Below are positions 16,741 to 23,676 of a stretch of DNA of 64,000 bases, in pieces. The stretch is taken from contig JBCBVY010000001.1 in NCBI GenBank assembly GCA_039817385.1, positions 124,001 to 188,000 of the forward strand. The letters run 5' to 3'. The DNA is from JBCBCP01 sp039817385 (GTDB taxonomy: Bacteria; Pseudomonadota; Alphaproteobacteria; Rhodobacterales; Rhodobacteraceae). The notes under the pieces are model-generated. The model was given only the letters and a program-made list of their open reading frames with translations. It was not told the origin of the DNA and searched no databases. How positions within the stretch are numbered: position 1 is the first letter of the stretch; each line of letters begins with the position of its first letter. The translations under genes and the position numbers were made by a program.

Positions 16741-17495
16741 CACGCAACCTCCGCGAGGATGTCGCCATAGCCGTTGTTCTCGACCTCAAGCGCCAGTTCC
16801 GGGCCGCCCGATTTCACGATGCGACCGTCAGCCATGATGTGCACCACGTCAGGTTTGATGTGGTCCAGCAGGCGCTGATAGTGGGTGATCACGAGAAAAC
16901 CCCGGCCCGCGTCGCGCAAGGCGTTCACCCCTTCGGAGACGAGCTTCATCGCGTCCACGTCAAGGCCGCTATCAGTCTCGTCCAGGATACACATCTTCGG
17001 CTCAAGCATGGCCATCTGCAGGATCTCGTTGCGCTTTTTCTCCCCGCCGGAGAAGCCCACGTTCACGGGGCGCTTCAGCATGTCGGCGTCGATCTTGAGG
17101 TCCTTCGCCTTGGCCCGCACCAGCTTGAGGAAGTCCGCCGCGCTGACCTCATCCTCGCCCCGCGCTGTGCGCTGTGCGTTTACGGCGGTGCGCAGGAAGG
17201 TCATGTTGCCCACGCCGGGGATCTCCACCGGGTATTGGAACGCAAGGAACAGGCCCGCCGCCGCGCGCTCTTCGGGGTCCAGCTCAAGCAGGTCGATATC
17301 GCCCAGATGGGCGGTGCCATCGGTTACTTCATAGCCGTCACGGCCCGACAGGACGTAAGACAGGGTCGATTTGCCCGACCCGTTCGGCCCCATGATCGCG
17401 TGCACCGCGCCAGCGGGCACCTCAAGGTCCACGCCTTTGAGGATCTGCTTGCCCTCTTCTTCCAACTCAACGTGCAAATTCTTGATGTTCAGCAT
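16740..17495 (-). CDS. sufC: Fe-S assembly ATPase SufC
   Basis: ABC-type ATPase of the SufBCD complex. In 251 residues it has Walker A GPNGSGKST (about 36-44), the SufC-type signature GFSGGEKKRNEI, and Walker B CILDETDSGLDVDA with the usual SufC aspartate. Soluble, with no transmembrane partner. It is 32 bases downstream of the YbjQ-family gene and overlaps sufD by one base. Normal family length. Confidence 0.96.
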   Translation of the reverse strand: MLNIKNLHVELEEEGKQILKGVDLEVPAGAVHAIMGPNGSGKSTLSYVLSGRDGYEVTDGTAHLGDIDLLELDPEERAAAGLFLAFQYPVEIPGVGNMTFLRTAVNAQRTARGEDEVSAADFLKLVRAKAKDLKIDADMLKRPVNVGFSGGEKKRNEILQMAMLEPKMCILDETDSGLDVDAMKLVSEGVNALRDAGRGFLVITHYQRLLDHIKPDVVHIMADGRIVKSGGPELALEVENNGYGDILAEVA

Positions 17496-17527
17496 GTTTT
17501 GTCCTTTCCGCGCGGCGCCGCCGCAGC

Positions 17528-17839
17528 CTATCCCAATGTCACAGCGGTGCCGGAAGCCGACACCATCAGCATGTTGTTGATGACCTCGTAATCAAGGTCG
17601 ACGCCCACCACTGCGTTGGCCCCAAGGGCCGCCGCCCGCTCTTCCATTTCGGCCAGCGCGGTGGAGCGCGCCTTGGCCAGTTCTTCCTCATACGCGCCCG
17701 AGCGCCCGCCGAGGATGTCGGTGATCCCGGCAAAGACATCGCGGATCACGTTCGCACCGAGAACCGCCTCACCCACGACAATGCCGCGATAATCGGTGAT
17801 GGGCCGCCCTTCGACGGAGGGTGTGGTGGTGACGATCAT
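17528..17839 (-). CDS. YbjQ / UPF0145 family protein
   Basis: Small soluble protein of 103 residues in the YbjQ family, whose function is unknown. Family features are visible: TTTPSVEGRPITDYRGIV at the start, GGRSGAYEEELAKAR in the middle, and LGANAVVGVDLDYEV near the end. ATG at 17839 overlaps the FkbM-family gene by 4 bases (ATGA), so it is probably translated with it. Its position between sufB and sufC places it in the Fe-S operon; a direct link to cluster assembly is speculative. Confidence 0.85.
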   Translation of the reverse strand: MIVTTTPSVEGRPITDYRGIVVGEAVLGANVIRDVFAGITDILGGRSGAYEEELAKARSTALAEMEERAAALGANAVVGVDLDYEVINNMLMVSASGTAVTLG

Positions 17840-18621
17840 GCGGGCACGCCTGTCGCAAGGGCGGCGGTTACGGAGGCAAGCGCCGCGGTCGGGGCCACGA
17901 GGTGGTTTTCGTTCTCCGCATAGCGTTTGTAGCTTTTGGCGGTGGCGTACCCGCTCGAATTCAGCCACGCGGAAAAGGCCTCCGCGTTGTGGGTGTCCAC
18001 CTCGACAAAGAGGATCGGCTGGCACCGCTCGAGCACTCCGCTCAGGCCTGCGAGCACGTCTATCTCCATCCCTTCGACGTCGATCTTAATCATGTCGGGC
18101 GCAATGCCCTTCAGCAGCACATCGGCCCGTTCAACGGTCAACGCGCCCGTGCCTTCCTCCAGCTGCGCCGCGCCGAGGTTGCCGGGTGCGCGCTGGACGC
18201 CAAAGCCTTCGGACGCCGCCGCACCCAAACCCACACCGAGATGCGACAGGTCCACGATGCCCGTCAGCCCGTTTACCGCGACGTTGGGGACCAGCACGTC
18301 GATCGCCTTCGGGTTCGGCTCAAACGCGATCACCTTGGACGCCCCCATGAACAGCGCCGCCCACAGCGTGTGGTTGCCGATATTGGCACCGATATCGACA
18401 AAGGTGCCGCCCGCCGGAAAGACCGCGGCCAGGTCCGCCAGTTCCGGCGCCTCGTAGAACTGCCCTTTGACATGCTGGCGCTGGATTACGTCACGCGGGC
18501 GGTTGATGCAGAAGTTCACCGCACGCCCGCCGATCTGCGCGTGCACCAGCCGCATTTCGACCGACTGGACAGGCGCGCCTGCGCCCAGACGGCGCAAGAT
18601 ACGGGCGACGCGGGGGGTCAT
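17836..18621 (-). CDS. FkbM-family SAM-dependent methyltransferase
   Basis: Predicted O-methyltransferase of 261 residues. The SAM-binding loop is GGTFVDIGANIGNHTLW (about residues 70-86), followed by the acidic strand KVIAFEPNP and the FkbM-type DMIKIDVEGMEIDVLAGL. FkbM enzymes usually methylate sugars or secondary metabolites, so its location inside an Fe-S assembly operon, coupled by 4-base overlaps to genes on both sides, is unexpected. Substrate unknown. It may simply be a passenger in a well-expressed operon. Confidence 0.85.
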   Translation of the reverse strand: MTPRVARILRRLGAGAPVQSVEMRLVHAQIGGRAVNFCINRPRDVIQRQHVKGQFYEAPELADLAAVFPAGGTFVDIGANIGNHTLWAALFMGASKVIAFEPNPKAIDVLVPNVAVNGLTGIVDLSHLGVGLGAAASEGFGVQRAPGNLGAAQLEEGTGALTVERADVLLKGIAPDMIKIDVEGMEIDVLAGLSGVLERCQPILFVEVDTHNAEAFSAWLNSSGYATAKSYKRYAENENHLVAPTAALASVTAALATGVPA

Positions 18622-18959
18622 TGCACGTCTCCGCGTGCCTTGGCTTCGGCATAGCGCAGCGCGAATTCCTGCTGTTTCAGGGCGTGCAGCTGCTTTTGCA
18701 AAACAACCGCTTTTTGCTTACGACGCTCCGACCAAAGGCGCATCAAAAGCCCGCGCAACACCAAGGCCACAACAAAGCCAATCAAGCCCGCCACAGCGCC
18801 CCATCCCGGCCGCGCGCCTTCAACGGGCAAGCCAAAAGCCAAAGCGCCTGCGCCACCAAACAAGACTACCGTGACCAGTTGCCACAGCTTACTGCTGGCC
18901 CAAGCATCTTTTGGTCCCGTCTCAGCATGGCGCCGGATATTGCTGTCAAAGTCAGGCAT
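18618..18959 (-). CDS. Hypothetical small membrane protein with C-terminal coiled coil
   Basis: A 113-residue protein with two membrane segments (about 27-44 and 52-71) and a charged helical C-terminus (RRKQKAVVLQKQLHALKQQEF) likely to form a coiled coil in the cytosol. It begins 21 bases after sufB and overlaps the FkbM gene by 4 bases. A hypothetical gene after sufB is known in Rhodobacter suf operons; I do not recognise a named family. Confidence 0.7.
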   Translation of the reverse strand: MPDFDSNIRRHAETGPKDAWASSKLWQLVTVVLFGGAGALAFGLPVEGARPGWGAVAGLIGFVVALVLRGLLMRLWSERRKQKAVVLQKQLHALKQQEFALRYAEAKARGDVQ

Positions 18960-18980
18960 GGCGGTTGCGCGGGGCTGTGA

Positions 18981-20492
18981 TCAGCCCACCGACCCTTCCA
19001 GCGAGATCGCGACAAGCTGCTGCGCTTCCATCGCGAACTCCATCGGCAGGGCCTGCAGCACGTCCCGGCAGAAGCCGTTGACCACCAGCGCCACCGCCTC
19101 TTCTTCGTCCATCCCGCGCGAGCGGCAGTAGAACAGCTGATCGTCATCCACCTTGGACGTCGTCGCCTCATGCTCCACCCGGGACGAGTTGTTCTTCACC
19201 TCGATATACGGCACCGTATGCGCCCCGCATTTGTCGCCGATCAGCAGGCTGTCACACTGGGTGTAGTTCCGGCTGTCCTTCGCCTTGGGGTGCATCGACA
19301 CAAGGCCACGATAGGTGTTCTGCGCTTTGCCCGCGCTGATCCCCTTGGACACGATGCGGCTCTTGGTGTTCTTGCCCAGATGCACCATCTTCGTGCCGGT
19401 GTCGGCCTGCTGCATGTTATTGGCGATCGCGATCGAGTAGAACTCACCCTGGCTGTCATCACCGCGCAGGATGCAGGACGGGTATTTCCACGTCACCGCG
19501 CTGCCGGTCTCAACCTGCGTCCACATCACCTTGGACCGGTCACCGCGGCAATCGGCGCGCTTGGTCACAAAGTTGTAGATGCCGCCCTTGCCGTCCTCAT
19601 CCCCGGGATACCAGTTCTGGACCGTGGAATACTTGACCTCAGCATCTTCCAGCAAAACGATTTCCACCACCGCCGCATGCAGCTGCGCGATGTCGCGTTG
19701 CGGCGCTGTGCAGCCTTCGAGGTAGGACACGTAGCTGCCCTTGTCCGCGATGATCAGCGTGCGCTCGAACTGGCCTGTGTTTTCCGCGTTGATGCGGAAA
19801 TAAGTCGACAGCTCCATCGGGCAGCGCACGCCCGGCGGCACGTAAACGAAGGAGCCGTCCGAGAAAACGGCAGAGTTCAGCGTCGCATAAAAATTGTCCG
19901 ACACCGGCACGACCGAGCCGAGGTATTTCTTGACCAGCTCAGGATGGTCCTTGATCGCCTCGGAGATGGAGCAGAAGATCACGCCCGCCTTGGCAAGCTC
20001 TTCCTTGAAGGTCGTGCCGACGCTCACGCTGTCAAACACCGCGTCCACGGCGACCTTGCGCTCTTCCTCCGGCGCCTCAACACCAGCGAGCAGGGCCTGC
20101 TCCTTAAGCGGAATGCCCAGCTTGGCGTAGGTTTCCAGCAGCTTGGGGTCCACCTCGTCGAGGCTCTTGGGCTTGACTTCCATGCTCTTGGGCCGGGCGT
20201 AATAATACTGGTCCTGAAAGTCGATCTCGGGGTAGTCGACCATCGCCCAGTCGGGCTCTTTCATCTCCAGCCAGCGCGCGTAAGCGGCCAGACGCCATTC
20301 GGTCATCCACTCCGGCTCTTCGTTCTTTTCCGAGATCAGGCGCACGATGTCCGGGGTCAGGCCCTTGGGCGCGTATTCCATCTCAATATCGGTGTCCCAG
20401 CCGTATTTATACGTACCGCCCACCTCGCGGACTGCATCCACGGTCTCCTGATCGACGCCGTCTTTGACTTCGGTGTTGTCCAAAGCTGCCAT
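18981..20492 (-). CDS. sufB: Fe-S cluster scaffold subunit SufB
   Basis: Core scaffold of the SufBCD complex on which clusters are built. The 503-residue protein has the SufB-specific pattern: YKYGWDTDIEME near the start, PPGVRCPMELSTYFRI in the middle, CTAPQRDIAQLHAAVVEIV with conserved Cys and His, and the C-terminal EHEATTSKVDDDQLFYCRSRG. ATG at 20492 follows AAAGGGGT at a suitable distance; an upstream in-frame ATG lacks family similarity. It sits 52 bases downstream of the class I desulfurase gene. Confidence 0.95.
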   Translation of the reverse strand: MAALDNTEVKDGVDQETVDAVREVGGTYKYGWDTDIEMEYAPKGLTPDIVRLISEKNEEPEWMTEWRLAAYARWLEMKEPDWAMVDYPEIDFQDQYYYARPKSMEVKPKSLDEVDPKLLETYAKLGIPLKEQALLAGVEAPEEERKVAVDAVFDSVSVGTTFKEELAKAGVIFCSISEAIKDHPELVKKYLGSVVPVSDNFYATLNSAVFSDGSFVYVPPGVRCPMELSTYFRINAENTGQFERTLIIADKGSYVSYLEGCTAPQRDIAQLHAAVVEIVLLEDAEVKYSTVQNWYPGDEDGKGGIYNFVTKRADCRGDRSKVMWTQVETGSAVTWKYPSCILRGDDSQGEFYSIAIANNMQQADTGTKMVHLGKNTKSRIVSKGISAGKAQNTYRGLVSMHPKAKDSRNYTQCDSLLIGDKCGAHTVPYIEVKNNSSRVEHEATTSKVDDDQLFYCRSRGMDEEEAVALVVNGFCRDVLQALPMEFAMEAQQLVAISLEGSVG

Positions 20493-20544
20493 TTTGACCC
20501 CTTTCCGAGCGCTTAGCGCGCTCGCGATTTGTGCTTGTCGCGCC

Positions 20545-21579
20545 TCAGGCGCGCGCCTTATGTCTCTCGAACGCTTTGCCCCATGCGGCGGCAAAGGCCC
20601 GTATCTCGTCTTCCGTTGTCTCTAGACCCAGCGACACGCGCACCGCATGGCCCGCACCGTCCCCGAACCCCATCGACCGCAGCACCCGGCTTTCCTTCAC
20701 CTTGCCCGAGGAACAGGCCGACCCCGCCGATATGGCGAAACCAGCAAGGTCCATCTGCATCACCTGCGTCTCGCCCTTCCAGCCGGGGGTGATGAAGCAG
20801 GAGGTGTTCGGAAGCCGTTGCACCTCTTTCCCGACAAAAATAGTCGATGGGCTGATCTCAGCAAGACTTATTTCTAGAATATTTCTAAGTTCCTCCACCC
20901 GGCCCCACGCGCCAGCCTCGACATCGCGCTGCGCGGCCTCTGCGGCGGCGCCGAAACCCGCGATCCCGATGACGTTTTCCGTGCCCGAGCGGCGGCCCAT
21001 CTCCTGCCCGCCACCTTTGAGGATCGGCGCGGGGTCTTCGGCAGTGAAGTTGATCAGCGCGCCAACCCCCTTCGGGCCGCCAAGCTTGTGGGCTGACAAC
21101 ACCATGTAGGCAGGCTTTTCATCGCCGTAGACGACAGGCGATTTCCCGGCGACCTGCGTGATATCACAGACCACGCCGCCCCCTTCCGCGACGCGCCCCT
21201 CTGGCAGCATCACGCCCGTTTCCGAATTGGCGGCGGAGCGGGCCATGAATTCAGCTTCCTCCGCCTCCGACCAGTCGTAGAAACAGTCATGCTCCGTCGC
21301 CAGCGCCGCGAACCGCCCCCCATGTCGCCCCTTCTGCGCCACCGCCAGCGCCGCGGCCTCGGTGGCCGAGCCGGTAAAAATCACCTGCTGACGTCCGCAG
21401 CCCACCAGCGCCGCGACCTGCGCCCGCGCTGACTCGATCAGCCCCTTCGCGCTGCGCCCCTCCGCATGGACAGAAGCCGGGTTTCCCACCACATCCATCG
21501 CCCGCAGCATCGCCTCCCGCGCCTCAGGCCGCAGGGGTGTCGTGGCGTTATGATCAAGGTAGACCCGATCCATCTTCAT
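20545..21579 (-). CDS. Class I cysteine desulfurase (IscS/NifS-like)
   Basis: PLP-dependent cysteine desulfurase of 344 residues. N-terminal VYLDHNATTPLRPEA, PLP lysine in SAHKLGGPKGVGALI, and the flexible active-site loop ISAGSACSSGKVKESRVL identify a class I (NifS/IscS) enzyme. It is second in the operon, between iscR and sufB, and shorter than E. coli IscS (404). ATG at 21573, two codons in, is a possible alternative start. A local AT-rich patch with TTCTAGAA lies within the coding sequence near 20871-20878. Confidence 0.9.
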   Translation of the reverse strand: MKMDRVYLDHNATTPLRPEAREAMLRAMDVVGNPASVHAEGRSAKGLIESARAQVAALVGCGRQQVIFTGSATEAAALAVAQKGRHGGRFAALATEHDCFYDWSEAEEAEFMARSAANSETGVMLPEGRVAEGGGVVCDITQVAGKSPVVYGDEKPAYMVLSAHKLGGPKGVGALINFTAEDPAPILKGGGQEMGRRSGTENVIGIAGFGAAAEAAQRDVEAGAWGRVEELRNILEISLAEISPSTIFVGKEVQRLPNTSCFITPGWKGETQVMQMDLAGFAISAGSACSSGKVKESRVLRSMGFGDGAGHAVRVSLGLETTEDEIRAFAAAWGKAFERHKARA

Positions 21580-21627
21580 TCTGCCAAATAAACTCCGGGG
21601 GTCTGGGGGCTGGCCCCCAGTCCGACA

Positions 21628-22089
21628 TCAGCCTTCGTCCACCACCGCAAAGAGTGAAGGCACCGCCGGACACGGCGCCAGATCATTTGCCACCACATCC
21701 GACAGCCGGGTTTGGTGCAGGAACACATAGACATGCGCGCTCAGCCCCTCCCACAGCCGGTTGGTCAGCGATTGCGCGCGGCTGCCCGACGCGCCGCCAG
21801 AGGCCCCTGCCCCCTTGTGCATCGCGTCCACCGTCTCATCCACGGCGCGCAGGATATCCACCACGCGGATCTCCGCGGCGGGGCGCGCCAGGCGGTAGCC
21901 GCCGCCGGGGCCGCGCACGGACGTGACAAGGTCGGCGCGGCGCAGCTTCACGAAAAGCTGCTCAAGGTAGGGCAAGGAAATGTCCTGCCGCTCTGCAATC
22001 CCGCCCAGCGAGACCAGCTCGCCCTCCGGCTGCAGGGCGATGTCCGCCAGCGCCACCATCGCGTAACGCCCCTTGGTTGACAGCTTCAT
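21628..22089 (-). CDS. iscR: Rrf2-family regulator IscR lacking the canonical cysteine triad
   Basis: Transcriptional regulator of Fe-S assembly and iron genes, 153 residues. Winged-helix N-terminus MKLSTKGRYAMVALADIA with recognition region SLPYLEQLFVKLRRADLV and wing RGPGGGYRLAR. The region that carries Cys92, Cys98 and Cys104 in E. coli IscR is cysteine-free here (HKGAGASGGASGSRAQSLTN); a single Cys lies near the C-terminus in LAPCPAVP. Rhodobacter sphaeroides IscR is also known to have lost these ligands yet bind a cluster, so this is a lineage trait. It heads the leftward operon and probably controls itself through the 22167-22181 palindrome. Confidence 0.92.
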   Translation of the reverse strand: MKLSTKGRYAMVALADIALQPEGELVSLGGIAERQDISLPYLEQLFVKLRRADLVTSVRGPGGGYRLARPAAEIRVVDILRAVDETVDAMHKGAGASGGASGSRAQSLTNRLWEGLSAHVYVFLHQTRLSDVVANDLAPCPAVPSLFAVVDEG

Positions 22090-22166
22090 GCCCTTCTCCC
22101 CGCGTTGACCTCGCCGCAGTAAAACCATAGATGATTGCGACGACGGCAGGCCCGTCCAACATATGT

Positions 22167-22181
22167 TTAGAACCGTTCTAA
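22167..22181. promoter_or_regulatory. Palindromic operator candidate (iron/IscR box) upstream of iscR-suf operon
   Basis: Perfect inverted repeat TTAGAA-CCG-TTCTAA, 78 bases upstream of the iscR ATG and 53 upstream of the divergent hydrolase ATG. The form agrees with the palindromic Iron-Rhodo box described for Rhodobacterales iron genes and attributed to IscR. On the minus strand CATATG follows at promoter-like spacing. Confidence 0.6.
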
Positions 22182-22234
22182 GGTCGCCGCCACGCTGCGT
22201 CAACGCCCCGAAGAACCGCACGAATAGGACGCTT

Positions 22235-22888
22235 ATGCCCGAGGTCATCTTTCCCGGACCCGAAGGCCGCCTCGAAGGCCGCTACCACCCCCAGAAAGAG
22301 CGTGACGCGCCGATCGCCATCGTGCTGCACCCGCATCCGCAGTTCGGTGGCACGATGAACCACAGGGTGGTGCATGCGCTGCATTATGCGTTTTTCAACA
22401 TGGGCTTTACCGTGCTGCGCTTCAATTTTCGCGGCGTGGGGCGCAGCCAGGGTGAGTATGATCAGGGCATCGGGGAGCTGAGCGACGCGGCCTCGGCACT
22501 CGATTACCTGCAATCGATGAACAACAACTCCAAGCATTGCTGGGTTGCCGGCTTTTCCTTTGGCGCGTGGATCGGGATGCAGCTTTTGATGCGGCGGCCG
22601 GAAATCACCGGGTTCATCTCCGTCTCGCCGCCCGCGAACCTCTATGATTTCAGCTTCCTTGCGCCCTGTCCGTCCTCGGGCCTGATCATCAATGGCGCGG
22701 CGGACCGTGTGGCCCCGCCCGCGGACACCACGACGCTTGTCGGCAAGCTGCACGAGCAGAAGGGCATCACGATCACCCACACGGAGGTCGAGGGCGCCGG
22801 ACATTTCTTTGAAGAGCCGCATCTGGACACGCTGATCGACCACACAACGGAATACGTGAAGCGCCGCCTGACGGAGACGACCCGCTGA
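22235..22888 (+). CDS. Alpha/beta hydrolase (dienelactone-hydrolase-like fold)
   Basis: Cytosolic serine hydrolase of 217 residues. It shows the early HPHPQFGGTMNHRVV oxyanion region, RFNFRGVGRSQG, the nucleophile elbow GFSFGAW (Ser near residue 109), an Asp in NGAADRVAPP and a His in GAGHFFEE near the end. Family members act on small esters or peptides; substrate unknown. ATG at 22235 opens the conserved region. Its TGA overlaps the next ATG (TGATG). It shares the iscR intergenic region and could respond to the same operator. Confidence 0.85.
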   Translation: MPEVIFPGPEGRLEGRYHPQKERDAPIAIVLHPHPQFGGTMNHRVVHALHYAFFNMGFTVLRFNFRGVGRSQGEYDQGIGELSDAASALDYLQSMNNNSKHCWVAGFSFGAWIGMQLLMRRPEITGFISVSPPANLYDFSFLAPCPSSGLIINGAADRVAPPADTTTLVGKLHEQKGITITHTEVEGAGHFFEEPHLDTLIDHTTEYVKRRLTETTR

Positions 22889-23145
22889 TGGCCGACCCTG
22901 TTGTCACCGAAATGGCCAACAAGCTGGCCGAAGACTGCCTCGCCGTGCAGGAAAAGACCGGCCAGGATCGGCTGTTCATGGAACTGGGCGACGTGCTGGG
23001 CGCGTCCTCCCAAACCCTTGAGGAGGCGTTCCTGACCGCGGTGCGCACGCGCATGGCCGAGCGGCAGGGGCGGGCCTTTCTGGCGCGCAAGCTCAAGGCG
23101 CATCTGGCGGCAGCAGAGAACGGCGACGCGGATACCAGCACTTAA
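22888..23145 (+). CDS. Conserved small helical protein, function unknown
   Basis: An 85-residue soluble, mostly helical, charged protein (VVTEMANKLAEDCLAVQEKTGQD...). No motif that I recognise. Its start overlaps the hydrolase stop by one base, so the two are very likely translated together and may share a function. Confidence 0.65.
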   Translation: MADPVVTEMANKLAEDCLAVQEKTGQDRLFMELGDVLGASSQTLEEAFLTAVRTRMAERQGRAFLARKLKAHLAAAENGDADTST

Positions 23146-23172
23146 GAATGATCTGCGACATTCTGTCCTACG

Positions 23173-23185
23173 TACCTCTTAGGTA
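23173..23185 (+). promoter_or_regulatory. Short inverted repeat upstream of membrane-protein gene
   Basis: TACCT-CTT-AGGTA directly before TAACA and the ribosome site; could be an operator for the gene at 23206. Only five pairs, so weak. Confidence 0.3.
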
Positions 23186-23205
23186 TAACAGGCAAGGAGC
23201 AGATC

Positions 23206-23646
23206 ATGGCAGCCCATCCCGACCCGGACGCGCTTGCGTCCGCGGACCTCTCCCCGGCCAGCGCGCGCGCCATTGCCGCTGCTTTCGCAACGCTTCCCGC
23301 CGCCGCGATCCTCAGCGCTGCGCTCTGGGCTGTCGCCGCGTCCTGTACAACCTCCGCAGGGCTCAGCTGGACGGGCGCGCTGATTTTCGCGGGCCTCTAT
23401 CCGTTTTCGCTCAGCATCCAGCAGTGGCGCGGCACGTGGCTTGAGCCCCGGATGAAACTCGGGCGGTTTGGCGTTGTGACGCTGTCCTTTGCGCTGATCC
23501 TTTTGTTTGGCCCCGGGCCCGTTTTCATGGGTGCGTCCTGCACAACAGGCCCGACGGTGCTGCAGTCGGGCCTGATGGTGCTGTCGCTGGGCTGGATCAC
23601 ATGGGCGGGGCTGCGCTGCGTCGATACGGGCAGCCCGGCCCGGTAG
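23206..23646 (+). CDS. Hypothetical membrane protein
   Basis: Membrane protein of 146 residues with four hydrophobic segments (about 27-45, 56-70, 87-105, 119-138). Two CTT motifs (SCTTSAG and SCTTGPT) contain the only repeated cysteine pattern. AAGGAG sits just upstream of ATG at 23206. Its TAG stop is the TAG of a GTAGGGTGGG repeat. Possible operator TACCT-CTT-AGGTA at 23173-23185 upstream. No family recognised. Confidence 0.65.
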   Translation: MAAHPDPDALASADLSPASARAIAAAFATLPAAAILSAALWAVAASCTTSAGLSWTGALIFAGLYPFSLSIQQWRGTWLEPRMKLGRFGVVTLSFALILLFGPGPVFMGASCTTGPTVLQSGLMVLSLGWITWAGLRCVDTGSPAR

Positions 23647-23664
23647 GGTGGGTGCAAACCCACC
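23643..23664 (+). repeat. GTAGGGTGGG hairpin repeat supplying a stop codon
   Basis: GGTGGGT (23647-23653) pairs with the following ACCCACC to form a hairpin directly after TAG. The TAG at 23644-23646 is the stop of the membrane-protein gene. It lies between two convergent genes and may act as a terminator-like structure. Confidence 0.6.
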
Positions 23665-23676
23665 GCACCGACCTCC

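Noticed and set aside
20868..20890. TTCTAGAA-containing AT-rich patch inside the class I desulfurase gene as a second iron box
   Set aside because: It lacks the spaced palindrome form and is intragenic; likely chance.
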